Of a DNA stretch of 64,000 nucleotides, positions 9,765 through 21,264 are shown piece by piece. The stretch is from Aspidiotus rigidus (Eukaryota; Arthropoda; Insecta; Hemiptera; Diaspididae). The notes beneath the pieces are model-generated. The model had not been told where the DNA came from and searched no databases. It was given only the letters and a program-made list of their open reading frames with translations. The DNA is taken from assembly GCA_035079385.1 (NCBI GenBank), contig JAVHKY010000012.1, forward strand, positions 7,344,501-7,408,500. Direction: 5' to 3'. Positions within the stretch are counted from its first letter, which is position 1; every line of letters starts with the position of its first letter. Made by a program: the position numbers and the translations under genes.

Positions 9765-12700
9765 CGACCTCACGTCGACATCGATATCAGGTGTCTTCAC
9801 TTCGATGACTTATTGGCCAAGTCGCGTCGATTTTTGATTAATTTCGAGTCGAGTATTCCAAATTTTATATTGACCTACCTAATTGACTACTCTGTTGGGT
9901 CAATTTCTAATTAATTTGTAGTTCTCTGGTAATGTACGTTGGTCGACTTTAAATCAACCTCAAATCAACGTTAAACTGAAGTCGATTTCGAGCCGACTTC
10001 ACCTACCTAAAATCAACTTCTCTGATGTTGGGTCAATTGAGCATCGATTTCCAGGGATTAGGGTGTTTCAACAAAAGATTTTTCACCTAAAAAGATTCAC
10101 CTACAGAAAGTTCACCTACAGATAATCACCTGATAGAAGTAGTGGTTCACCGTCATGGTAAGTTCACCAACAAAATTCGATTATATTTCTATTAATGAAG
10201 TCAATTAATCAGTTTAATTAATGTTTAATAATAATTAATAAACAATTCATTTAATAATTTTATTTTTGATATTTTATTTAATAAAATTAAATTTTATATT
10301 ATTTCTTATAATATTTTCAAGTATTATTCATTTTCATCTTTTAATTAAATTTCATTTAAAAAAAATAATAAAATACAATAAAATAATTTAAATTAATATG
10401 ATTTTTAAATAATCATTATTTATTGAAATAAAAATTATATTTTATTAAAATTTTTAAACAAAGTTCTAAATAAATAAATAAATAAATAAATTGATTTAAT
10501 AAATTAAAAATTTTATTCATAAATAATAAAATAAAAATGAATTATTAATTTAATTTAATTAATTTGATTTATAAATATTAATATTTTAATTAAATAATTT
10601 TTCTTTAGGTATTAAATTATTATTCATTTAAATAATTTTATAAATAAAATTTGGTATATCAAAGCATCAAATAAAAGTCCAACAGCTGATTGAAAAAGGT
10701 GAATTTTTTTAGGAAGATGAACTTTCCTGACAGTGAAAAAAAAAACTGATAGGTGAACTTTCCCGTCGAAAGACTTACTGAGTAAAAAATCTTTTGATGA
10801 ATTGGTTGGATCCCGATTTCCAGTTTCTTGGAAATTAATGCTGGTCGACTCAACGTCACCCTGGAGTCAAATTCTTGTCAACTTCTCCAAATTTGTCTAT
10901 TCAACTGAAATCAACTTTTCTGTCGCGCCAATTGGAAAGTGATTTTATTTCTTAGCAGACTTTAAATCCACCTCAAGTCAACCCTAAATTGACCTCAATC
11001 TATAGAGTCGACTTCATTACATCTTCCCATATTAACCTGAAATCAACTACTTACACTGTTGGGTTGGTTTCTATAGTCGATTTGTCAGCAGTTCTCTGGT
11101 CAACTTGAAATTGACCTCAAAATTTTCAACTCAACCAGTAGTCAATAAACTTCAACTCAACAACTCCAAATTTTTTTATCGACCTAAAATTTAAATCAAC
11201 CTCAAATCAACGTCGATTTTGAGTCGAATTCTCCTATTTTTTCGATCTACCAAAATCAACTCGCACCTCAAATCGACCCCGAATTTACGACGACTTCTCC
11301 AAATTCTTCTATTTACCTGAAATTGACTACTCTGTTGGGTCAGTTTCTACTTAATTCGCAGTTCTCCAGTAAAGTAGGCTAGCCCACTTTAAATCAATTT
11401 CATTTCAAGTCAACTTCTCATAATTTTTTTCTGTCTACGTAAGATAAACTCAAGAGACAGTCGATTTTCAGTTTTTTGAAAATGAATGTTAAATCAACAA
11501 CAATTTACAATCGACTTCAAGTCAACTTCTATAAATTTTTCCACTGACCTGAAATTTAATTTGTCCTCAAATCAACGTCAATCTGGAGTCGATTTCTGGT
11601 CGACTTCTTCAAATTTTGTTATCTACCTGAAATCCATTTCTCTGTAACGTAAATTGACAATCAAATTCCAGTTTTGTGAAAATAAATTCTAGTTGACTTT
11701 CAATTGACCTCAAATCAACGTCAATCTGAAATCAACTTCAAATTTTTCCATTAACTTGAAATCGACTACTCTTTGGGATCGATTTCTAGTTGTTTTGTAT
11801 TCCTTGGTAATTTACGCTGATCGGCTTTAAATCAACGTGGGTCTGCAGTCGATTTTAAGTCGACTTCTAGAAATTTTTCCATCGACCCGAAATTTTATTT
11901 TTCCTCTAATCAACGGCCATCTGGAGTCGATTTCTTGTCGACTTCTCAAACTTTGTCTATCTACCTGAGATCAAATTCTCAGTAAAGTCAATTTACAATC
12001 AAATTCCACTTTCTTGAAAATGAATCCAATCAAATTTAATTTAACCTTAAATTAACGTCCATCTAAAATGATAAATTCATATCGACTTTTCCAAATTCTC
12101 TCATTGCCCTAAAATTCAATTAATCCTCAAATCAACGTCGATCCAGGGTCAATTGGTTGTCGAGTTCCCCAAATTTTTCCATCTCTAAGATCAACTTCTC
12201 TGTTGCATCAATTGTTTCTTGAAAATTAATGCTGGTCCACTTCAAATTGACTTCAAATCTACAACAATCTGGAATCAACTTCAAGTCAACTTCTTCAAAT
12301 TTTTCTATTGACCTGAAATCAAATGCCCAGTTGGGTCAATTTTTAGGCGTTTTTTAGGGCTGATCGACTTTAAACTGACCTCAAATCTACAACAGTCATT
12401 TTGAGTCGACTTCTCCAAATCTTTTATGCCCACCTAAAATCAACTCCTATGTTGCGTCAATCAAAAGTCGACTTCCAGTTTCTTGGAAATGAACGCTGGT
12501 TGACTTTAAACCCACCTCAAATCAAATTTAAATTGACGTCGATCTGAAGTCAACTTTTCTACATTTTTCTATTTTCTTAAAATCGACTACTCTTTCCCGG
12601 TTTTTAGTTGATTTATGTTCCTTGGTAAATCACGTTGGTGGCCTTTGAATCAACGTCAACTGGGAGTCAATGTTGAGTCGCCTTCTCCAAATTGTTATAT

Positions 12701-14050
12701 CTACCTAAAATCAACTCCTCTACCGCGGCAATTTGAAGTCAATTTCCAGTTTCTTGGAATTGAATGCTGGTTGACTTCAGATCCACCTCAAATCAAACTT
12801 GAATTGACGTCTATCTGCAGTCATCAACTTCTCCAAACTTTTCCATTGCCCTGAAATCTACTTCTCTGTTGGGTCAATTTGTTGTTGATTCGCAGTGCTT
12901 TTATAATGTTAGTCAATCTTCAATGGACTTTAAATCGACCTTGATCTGGGGTCGATTTTAGTTCAACTCCTAGAAATTTTTCTATCGACCTGAAATCGAC
13001 TGCTCTGCTGAGTTGATCGATTTATAGTTCTCTGGTTATATGCGCTAGTCAACTTCAATTGTCCTCAAATTGACGTTGATCAAGAGTCAATTTGCGGTCG
13101 ACTTCTCCAAATTTTTCCATCTATCTAAAATCAGTTTCTCTGTTTCGTCAATTACAGTCACTTTCCAGCTTCTTAAAAGTGGATGCTAGTCGACTTGAAA
13201 ATGACCTTAAATAACTTGAATCTAAAATCGATCTTGAGTCGACTTGACCTGAAATTTACCGGTCGGTTGAGTTCATTTCTAGTCAATTTGTAATTCTGAG
13301 TTGATGTGCACTGGTCGACTTTGAATAAATTTCAAATCAACGTCGATCTGCTGTCAATTTCAAGTTGACGTCTGCTAATTTTTCTGACAACTGAAATTTA
13401 AATTTTCCTCAAACCGACGTTAATCTGGAGTGTATTTTTTATCAACTCCTCCAAATTTTTCTATCTATTTAAAATGATCTGGAATCAACTTCAAGTCGAC
13501 TTTTCTAATTTCTTTCATTGACCTGAAATTGACCTTCAGTTGGTAGATTTATAGTCGATTTTTATTTTTCTGAAAATGTACACTGGTCGACTTCAAATTG
13601 ACCTGAAATAAATAACGTCGATTTGAAGTCAACTACTGGAAATTTTTCTATCTACTAAAAATCAACTTCTCCATAGCCTCGATTGGTAGATGATTTCCAG
13701 TTTCTTGGAAATTAATGCTAGTTGACTTCAGATCCACTTCAAATTAACCTAAATTGACGTCAATCTGGAGTCAAACTTTCTCCAAATTCTTACATTGCCC
13801 TGGAATCGACTACTCTGTTGGGTCCATTTCTTATGGATTTTTAGTTCTTTGGTAATTTACGTTGGTTCAATAGACTTCAAATGGACCTCGATCTGAGATC
13901 AATTTCAATTCGATTCCTACAAATTTTTCTATAGACCAGAAATCAGGGTCGATTTCAAGTCAATCTGTAGTTCTGTAGTGCGCAGGACGATTTTAAATCG
14001 ACCTCAAATTGACATCAACCTGGAGTCGATGTACCGTCACCCCCTTGAAG
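9765..14050. repeat. Diverged satellite-like repeat rich in TCGACTT and AATCAACxTC
   Basis: Some 4 kb of loosely periodic sequence made of variants of CTGGTCGACTTTAAATCAAC, CTCAAATCAACGTCGATCTG, GAGTCGACTTCTCCAAATTT and CTACTCTGTTGGGTCAATTT. Two unit types alternate: one ends GTAGTTCTCTGGTAATKTACG (e.g. 9920, 11080, 13025, 13845), the other CAGTTTCTTGGAAATKAATG (e.g. 10822, 12475, 12745, 13697). Unit spacing is roughly 130-150 bp, so the older repeat may be a dimer. Copies are strongly diverged. No coding potential is seen. A MITE interrupts it at 10055-10813. Confidence 0.7.
10045..10823. mobile_element. MITE-like element inserted in satellite, 10-bp target duplication
   Basis: The word CGATTTCCAG occurs at 10045-10054 and again at 10814-10823, flanking 759 bp of unrelated sequence. 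The flanking words are normal satellite text, so the element split one unit. The ends are imperfect inverted repeats: GGATTAGGGTGTTTCAACAA at the left and the inverse of GGATCCAACCAATTCATCAA at the right, both followed by AAGATTTTTYAC. Inside each end, TTCACCTA-like words repeat (about six at the left, fewer inverted at the right), and the core (10150-10650) is almost pure A/T. A 9-10 bp duplication fits Mutator-like MITEs. No coding capacity. Confidence 0.65.
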
Positions 14051-14189
14051 CGTTTCATGGGTTTGGTAACTTTGCTACTTGCAGACCAAATGCATAGTCA
14101 TGATTATAGAAAGAGGACTGTTGAGAGTCTCAGCTTTGCGCAGAGCCGCATTAGGCTTTTTTGCGCTCCAGGTTATTTTTTTTGCGCTC

Positions 14190-14400
14190 TCACCTTCAAC
14201 GCCTTTTTAGACAATTTTTCAAAAAAATCACAAATTTTTGGCCATAAATCGCTAACCTTTCGAGTTACAATGAAAAGTTCAACGGATTTGAATTCGGGGC
14301 TTCGAAACACACCTAAATAGACACCTTGAACGCCTTTTTTAGACCATTTTTCAAAAAAATTACATTTTTGGCCATAAATTGCTAACTTTCGAGATGAGAC
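14190..14400. repeat. Two-copy tandem repeat, about 129-bp period
   Basis: AACGCCTTTTTAGACAATTTTTC at about 14199 recurs with changes at about 14328, each followed by the same TTTGGCCATAAATYGCTAAC stretch. The sequence lies at the right edge of the satellite. No gene. Confidence 0.6.
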
Positions 14401-14689
14401 CGGCATAGCAAAATCACATGGATAAAAATTCCTCTCACTCAACTCCTCGCCCATCTTTTTATCTGTACTGTATGAATGTAAATTATGCCATTAAAGTTCT
14501 CGCAAAATTCGAACGTACAATCTCTTTATTTTTCGTCCATTTGTTTCGATTTTTCTTCGTTTTAGTTATGTTTTGTTATTATTATTATCATTTTTTTTTG
14601 ACAGAATTTTGCGCCCTAGGCTATAGCCTTGTCAGCCTACGCCTTAACGCGGCCCTGGCTTTGCGTGACCAGTGTAGCAATGATCGAAT

Positions 14690-14960
14690 CGACATACTGT
14701 AGACATCGATTTTGAGTCGATATTGAATTCTGATACCAAGGGTCGACTCATTTTTGACCTCGACTCTGAAACCGTATCAAATTTTTCTTTTAAGATTCAC
14801 GAAATTCCAATTTTAACGTCTACGATGAGTCAATGGTAAAAAGTTGCGGTTGACTTTGAGTCGACTTACAATCCGTTTGAGTCAACTAGCGGCCACTCAA
14901 AATCGACGTTGACTTGAAATTGTTTTTTTAGTCGAGTCAGAGAGTCAATATGAGTCATCG
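14690..14960. repeat. Second patch of the TCGAC satellite
   Basis: Words such as GACATCGATTTTGAGTCGAT and GTTGACTTTGAGTCGACTTA return after a 650-bp gap of other sequence. This suggests one array, later split. Confidence 0.5.
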
Positions 14961-17770
14961 GGAGAGGATAACAAGGAAGCTGAAATCTGCCGCAATACAC
15001 CCATTAAATTTTGGGCGGTACTACAAAAGCCACCCGAAGAAAGCTCTTCAAATCAACAATGCAAACCACTAATTTATACCACAATGGACGACCCACACGT
15101 AGTACCGCAAGTTTATTCACAATTCTCCCATGAATGAATCTTCCAATCATTGTCCTAAAGAGTGACTTTTTGAACAGGGAACTTATTTCATGAGTGGCTC
15201 GTCTAGAAGAATGCCCGCCATCTTTCCTGAAAATTACGGGTTCCGAGGGGACATGGGTCGTGAACTAATTCAAGGGCTTGGAAACTGTGCAGGTATTCGA
15301 AGACTTGAAGCAGAAGAGTAAGAGAAAGAAAAAGAAGTTCTTCATAAAACAAGTTTATACTTATTTCGATCAAATTCGTTACCAAGGAGGGAGCGAAAGG
15401 GAATGATCCCCTCTGTTGATGTCAACGCTGAACAAAAAAATTTGATGATGAGATGAGTTCTGGGTCCTAAACTTTTGTACAACCCCCTTACCCACTATGA
15501 ATTCACTCTGGCTACGGCCCTGGTTTCCATCGACGCAGTGAATAATATCAGCCTCGAAGCTGCGCAAATTCCTTCCTTTTTGTTTTCCTTTCTTCAGGAG
15601 ACTCAAATGCAGAAGTTTCAAATACTTGGAAACCGACACCTCTCAATGGATGAAAGCTTTCCATATTCTATGATCTTCTCTTTTTTCAATATTACAACTG
15701 CAAATAAAATTTCGAGCTTTGATGAACGGATAGGCTCGAAGAAAATCACGAAGTAAAAAAAGGATCCGAAGAATACTGAGACTTTAAATTTTGAGCTAAA
15801 GTCTGAAACAATTTCGAAGTAACTATGAGCCCTGGCACTTAAAGCCATTGACCGCTAATTTTCAACAAAACTTAAGGAATGTCTGCATGTATTCTCGCGA
15901 AGTTGCTAATGAAAATTAACTCAGGAACGGAACGAGAACCATTTAAGATCATGTTGAATGGATCTCCCCCTCCTATAGTTGAAGGTTTGTATACGAGAAG
16001 AGACAATTCTGCAAACCGTTCACGAAGCTTGTGGGAGAATGGTCATCTTTTCAATTTCCATCGGCCTCCCCGAACGTCGAAGCTTCCGAGCTCACTATAC
16101 CCAACCGTGAATTCAACACAGAATAAAAGAAGTAAACATAGACATAAGAGACAAGATAAACATATCCTGGCACTTCAGTACACCTATACAGATAACGTTG
16201 ATCCGAAAGGCGAATTGTATTTTCTCAACTATCGAAACTCATAAATAATTGAGTGTCGCGAAGCTGATACTTTTTTTTCCCTCTTTTGTAAACGTCTCGA
16301 GCGAGAAATTGCGGTGAGTTAATATTTCTATACTAAACCTACTGCAAATATGATACTCGTCGCGTATTTAACCGACGAGGTTTTTTCTCTATTACTTTCT
16401 GAACCATCGCGAGTCGCTCTAAAATATGTACTTATACCGAGCAGTTTCAATTTCTACTTAATGGGAAGATATTTTTATTATCCTTTCCACTATCGCGAAT
16501 CGTTAACAGAAAAATACTCTACATGACATAAAGCGGATGCAACTCGGTACAAGGGCTTGCACAAAACGGTCCACAACGCAGACCCCCGGTTTTTATGACA
16601 GTGTTGTCGAAATTTTAGAATCGGCAGTACTAAAAATGATGCGAACATTATTCGCTATTTTACGCTTTAATACGTCGTCGGAGTATAAAAGAATATTTTT
16701 TCACGCTATTATGTATAAAGAGAAGAATAGAAATGAAAAATCGTATCACATTTGGAGAGAACAGTCGCATTTGCAATTTCGGCTCATTGATTATTCGCAA
16801 ATTACGAATAGGCCCGTCGTAAAGTTTTACGTTACACAAGAGTATAATATAAGCCCCATAAGCGCTTTCAGCTTTAGCTTTTTTTCTCGTCGTGCACATT
16901 AGAGTAATCCTATTACATGTGCATAAGCACACATTCCAACACAATAGATGACATTAAGCGTTATTTGATTGAGCGTCACTCGTACGTGCAGATGGTGTGA
17001 ATTTGGATTTATAACCTGAAAGCTGTTTTTTGAACGGAGAGTCAAAAATCATGCACAGCTCGATTGGGTCTTGCCCCCTACATCATGGATCCCCAGCGAA
17101 GAGTCTCCACTTACTCTGTAGGACCGTATCACATTTTTCAAATTTATTTTTTAATCACTCACTTGTTGATATCAAACTCTAGGAGAGCTTCATCCTTCGT
17201 CACAATAGTTATTCAGGATCGTACTCACAACTCACGTTCCGAACATTTTTTTTTTTTTTCAACAATAACACTCGATTCATAAACTAATGGAACGAGAAAA
17301 AGAAAGTGCCGGTAAAGAAATCAAAAACTTCACGATACACGCCGTTTTACGAAGGATTCTCAAATTATCAACGGTTATACGGATAAAACGCCGCACGTGC
17401 TACCCGGACCGAACGAGGGGGAAATAAGGACCGCGCCGTTGAATGGGTTGAACATTGACTGGTAGCTTGAGTCTTACGAGAACTGAAATGACGCCTAATG
17501 CCGGAATAGTACAGTTTTCAGGTTCACATGATGCTGTTGTTGCTATAGTAACCAAAATTCGCACAAGTACACTCGCCGAGCAGGTATATATGATAAAATA
17601 ATGACGAATAGTATCTTGTATGATATCTCACCTTTTTACGGTGACACAGCATAAAATCAGAAATGAAAAAAATTAATAATGCGCTCATTAGTGGAAACAA
17701 AGGAAGGCCACCTTGGTAGTTGCGTGTGATTAAGTAGACAGTAGACAAGGATTACATTTTAATACAACGT
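14961..17770. other. About 2.8 kb with no recognisable gene
   Basis: Several frames of 60-121 codons occur (for example 15879-16244 and 16537-16902 on the plus strand), but none shows a motif, signal peptide or codon pattern I recognise. I see no array or terminal repeat here. It may be unique intergenic DNA. Confidence 0.4.
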
Positions 17771-18372
17771 TGATGTTTTAAATCATCTGTTCTACCTTTG
17801 CTGGACCACACTTTTTTTTTCAGCGATGCTGGGATGTCGGAACCCTCAACATTTAAATAGCCGGAATCAATACGTTTTTGCAAGTTGCGGTTATCCATAA
17901 TTAGAGGGTATACTCCGAAGAGTAAACGAAAAAAACACTGCAAAAACCGCATAAATTTGAAAACACACGAGCGCTTTCGGCTAAACAGCCATTCTTAAGA
18001 GACGGAAAGCAACTGAACTCAACACCAACAAGAACAAGTAACCTCGAAGGAGATCATGACTGAACCAGCGAGTCATCAAAATAAGAATCACCCTCATACA
18101 CTAATTCAATCAATCTCTCTTCAGGAATATATACCTGTTGAGCACGGTGACGTCTTAATTATTCCGGTGTCTAAGAATTTCAATTTCCTCCAGAGCCATT
18201 CGTTTGAAGTACGAATTTTCTCTACGGAGGAGGACTTCAGACCCCTCTTTAAAACTATGGCCTTTTTCAATTAAGTGGTCAGCAAAGGCTGACTCACCCT
18301 CTTTTCTTTTGATCCACGCATTTTGTGCTCATCGACTCTAATTTGGAGTTGACGGCCAGTCATACCTATATA
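17771..18372 (-). pseudogene. PLE 3' half: GIY-YIG C-terminus, 3' UTR and pLTR start
   Basis: Minus-strand PLE piece. From right to left: YIGMTGRQL (18372-18340), the rest of GIY-YIG and the C-terminus in broken frames, the 3' UTR hairpin (about 17971-18000), then a new frame that reads MDNRNLQKRI near 17900, matching MDSRNLKERI at the equivalent place in the 55.3 kb copy. That means the 3' end is followed by a repeat of the 5' end, as in Penelope pLTRs. The fragment stops exactly where the DNA transposon begins; its other half resumes at 24975. Confidence 0.75.
17971..18000 (-). ncRNA. Conserved PLE 3' UTR hairpin (copy 2)
   Basis: Minus strand: CTTAAGAAT, stem GGCT, loop GTTT, stem AGCC, then GAAAGCGCTC. 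This version uses C-G at the third pair where other copies use T-A. Confidence 0.5.
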
Positions 18373-18524
18373 GCGACGTTGTGGAATAAAAACCTCGTAA
18401 GTCGGACTTTTTTGCAAAATGGTTTTTTTGAAGATTCTTGAGTGAAAAAAATCGAGAAATCCGAATTTGTTGACCCCATGACTCTAAAATGCCCCAAAAC
18501 GCTTCAAACTACTAATTATAAAAC

Positions 18525-18544
18525 ACTCACGCAGTCGCGTGAGT
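18525..18544 (+). repeat. Left-terminal hairpin of inserted element
   Basis: ACTCACGC, loop AGTC, GCGTGAGT: a perfect 8-bp stem, one base inside the left boundary. Confidence 0.7.
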
Positions 18545-19220
18545 AGTACACGACTTTTCTTCCCACAATACAAAAAACATTGAGAGAGTCACTCCCTCTC
18601 TTTAAATTGAATACCAATGACCTGTCAATCATGTCAAACATTTGTAGAATAAACAATAAAACTCAGTTTATAAATTCTATCACTACGATGTCACATCAAC
18701 AGATAACAGAGTAAAAATACCTATAATCCAATAAGGAAACCTGAATTTTGTTATAATTTAGGCTAAGAGTCATCTAAAATCTACAAAACGTCTCCAGAAA
18801 AACCACTCCCCCTCCCCCTGTCCAAACTGCTACGAGGCTATAACAGTTGTTTCTAATAAAAAAGAGCTCTACAATCATTTTTTCCCATACCTTATTCTTA
18901 GCATATTATTAGTCTAGTATACTGTATATTAGGATGAGTGGTTCAATTCTTTATCACTTCCGATTCCTGGCATCTCTTAAAGCTATCTCGAGCTGCTATT
19001 CCTCTCGTGCACTCATAAATTGCCTTCACGCTATCATATCACCATTTTCTATGCACACTCCACCCCAAAATACTTCATCTGGGAATCCAGCTACAACGAG
19101 ATCCCGAAAAACTAAAAAAATCGATGTCGAAACGAAAGAAGCAACCAATCACCCAATAGTCAACCCCTCATTCCTTCCCTCGCGCTTCAACCATTCCAAA
19201 CGTATTAACAAAATACCTCA

Positions 19221-19243
19221 CTTTTCTAGCTAGAAAATTCGGT
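19221..19243 (+). repeat. Internal copy of the DINE-like 3' terminus
   Basis: CTTTTCTA GC TAGAAAAT followed by TCGGTAAAA repeats the terminus found at 20886-20912 and 41948-41971. With 18725-18845 (AAGGAAACCTGAA and the CCACTCCCCCTCCCCCTGT stretch) it suggests an older copy of the same family, interrupted by about 360 bp of other sequence. Confidence 0.6.
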
Positions 19244-19554
19244 AAAAATATATAGCACCCAAGCCCGGTTTACTCGTTAGTCTAATCTCAAATCTCACTC
19301 AAAAAAGCCAGTCCAAATTGAAAATAATCTTTCCATCTCTTTTGACACCTCAAATCAACTATGAACCACTATTAATTATGTACCCATACATGAAAAAATG
19401 ACAAATAAATCAATTATTAATTAAGAGTGAAATCACCCAGGTATAGTCTCGCATCAGCACACTTGATGAAGATTAAAAAATTGTACTTAATCATTCAAAC
19501 TCAAGGTTTTCACTAAAATCAGTCGAATAACAAATTAAGAAAAATAAAACGTGA

Positions 19555-20028
19555 ACCCACATTTTGGTCCTCATCCCAACGAAATTCAAGGCAAGAGGAG
19601 GTCATTTTAGCTCGGCTGCGAATAGGCCACACTCGTCTTACTCATACTTATCTTCTCACTAATCTCGCTCCTCCATCATGCCCTCACTGTCTCCAAGAAA
19701 ATTTATCAGTTGATCATTTTATTTTCTCATGCCCCGTCCTGCAACCCACTCGAACCTCCCTAAATATATCTTCCAATATCAATGCAGTACTAAACAACAA
19801 CTCCGAAACCATCGACTCAACCCTAACTTATTTACGCACCACTCAATTCTACAACTTCATATAATTCACCAACAAATTCCGTTCGATCGCCACTCAATTC
19901 CACCAATACGTACCTAATTTAACCTAATTCAAGTAATGTTCTAAAATAAGATTGTAACGCCGAGCAAATAACCATCGTGCGGTTTATAATGCTCGTAAAA
20001 TAATAATAATAAAAAAAAAAAAAAAAAA
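19555..20028 (+). pseudogene. 5'-truncated LINE C-terminal end with poly(A)
   Basis: Read in frame, it gives EEVILARLRIGHTRLTHTYL, then PPSCPHCLQENLSVDHFIFS and CP, and ends in TTQFYNFI and a stop near 19887. RLRIGHTRLTH followed by CxxC...H...C is the signature of the RNase H/zinc end of Jockey- or I-like LINEs. A 3' UTR with TAACGCCGAGCAAATA and a poly(A) run (20011-20028) follow. The tail matches another copy at 46640-46770, so this LINE family is present more than once. Confidence 0.8.
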
Positions 20029-20409
20029 CTATGGAGTATGACTAATAATAATGAAAAATAGCTAGAAAAATGAACAACTCGCCATTGCCACTATCCGTTC
20101 AAAAATAAATTTAACAAAACAAATAAAATTTGACAAAACAAAATTCAACGCTCTAGGGGCTGTGGGAAGCGAGATACAAGTGTACTAAATTTGAACGAAA
20201 AGGTTTCATCAGAAATAAAATCCAATGAACCCTTGGTAAAGAACGAACGAAGAATGAACCTGTCGAATGATGAAAGGTTCTTCACAATACACGTACTGAT
20301 AACGAAAGTGGTAAACGTATAGGAAAATCCGCTTCTCCCAACGTAAGCAGCTACTCGCAGCTATTCGTAAGAAGCTACTCGTAATAGTGAAAAATTTTCA
20401 ACAAAAGTA

Positions 20410-20712
20410 AAAATTTCTCGAGAACTACTCATCCGATCCTCAAAAAAAATGCAGGTGCACATCTTCAAATATAATACTACAATATGGCCGAGTTACAAAA
20501 AAATCCATCGGGTAGTTTCGGAGGAGTTCCGCGGACAAAAAGGTACTCGAAATACTGCAAAATTTCTCAACAAATTGAAAATTTCTCGAGAACTACTCAC
20601 CCGATTTTCAAAAAAATTGCAGGTGCACATCTTCAGATATACTACTACAATATGGCTAAGTTACAAAAAAATCCATCGGGTAGTTTCGGAGGAGTTCCGC
20701 GGACAAAAAAAT
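20410..20712. repeat. Two-unit tandem repeat, 168 bp
   Basis: The word AAAATTTCTCGAGAACTACT starts units at 20410 and 20578. Each unit then contains ATGCAGGTGCACATCTTC and TCCATCGGGTAGTTTCGGAG. A single diverged unit lies at 41680-41800, so the repeat belongs to the element family. Confidence 0.8.
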
Positions 20713-20714
<2 letters not shown>

Positions 20715-20774
<60 letters not shown>

Positions 20775-20775
20775 A
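20715..20775. repeat. (TA)n microsatellite
   Basis: About 30 TA units directly before the conserved AAGGAAACCTGAAA stretch of the DINE-like element. Confidence 0.9.
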
Positions 20776-20914
20776 AGGAAACCTGAAATTTTTTTTTATG
20801 CTAGTTGTGATCTAGGACCCCTAAAACGTCGAGAAAGTTCATTGCCCACTCCCCCTGTTGACCTTGCTACGGGTGTAATACCTCACTTTTCTAGTTAGAA
20901 AAGTCGGTAAAAAC

Positions 20915-21060
20915 ACGTAAGTCGAGAATCAGATTTATTAACGCGAAAACCTCGTAAGTCGACATACGAGCTTATCATATTAGCGTGCGTGTAACCAACC
21001 GAACGACTTACGAGTGTTTCAAACTAGTTTGGACGACTTACGAGTATTTCAAAGTGGTTT
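20915..21060. promoter_or_regulatory. Subterminal CTCGTAAGTCG array, 5' side of copy 1
   Basis: CACGTAAGTCGAG, CCTCGTAAGTCGACATACGA and two inverted CGACTTACGAGT words lie here, with another at the very end (18392). They are candidate transposase-binding sites. The same set is in copy 2 (36575-36690). Confidence 0.5.
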
Positions 21061-21264
21061 TCTGCCGATGTGTGGTTATATCGTATCAGTCCTATCAAGA
21101 CTAAACATGATTGTGTAGGTACTGTGTACCTTCGCACTCTCAAATGATTAGTGTTATTTCAGTATGATTGTACGACGTACGTGTCACAGACGAAAATTTT
21201 TTAAGGATAAGTTGAAATAATATTCAAGTTTACGAACTTATTTTAACAAACGCGGAAGAATAAT

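Larger units (their letters stand above)
18524..20907. mobile_element. Non-autonomous Helentron/DINE-like element inside copy 1
   Basis: The empty site is preserved in copy 2 (near 36675). Comparison shows an insert flanked by TAAAA (18519-18523 and 20908-20912). The left end carries a perfect 8-bp hairpin (18525-18544). The right end carries an 8-bp hairpin (20886-20903), then TCGG. A (TA)n microsatellite precedes the conserved AAGGAAACCTGAAATTTTTT stretch. A subterminal CGACTTTTCT word near the left end is the inverse of the right end. Microsatellite, 3' hairpin and subterminal inverted repeats resemble DINE-1/HINE elements. Against this, Helentrons are not expected to duplicate 5 bp. It also contains an internal terminus (19221-19243) and a LINE tail, so it is composite. 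Confidence 0.55.

Noticed and set aside
14009..14320. 103-codon ORF at the satellite edge
   Set aside because: It crosses the satellite and the 129-bp tandem repeat; no motif or homologous pattern.
15879..16244. 121-codon ORF as a possible small gene
   Set aside because: No start context, motif or splice pattern recognised; composition is ordinary for chance ORFs in AT-rich DNA.
20449..20898. 149-codon ORF with YIYIYI runs
   Set aside because: It is a translation of the 168-bp tandem repeat and the (TA)n microsatellite, not a protein.
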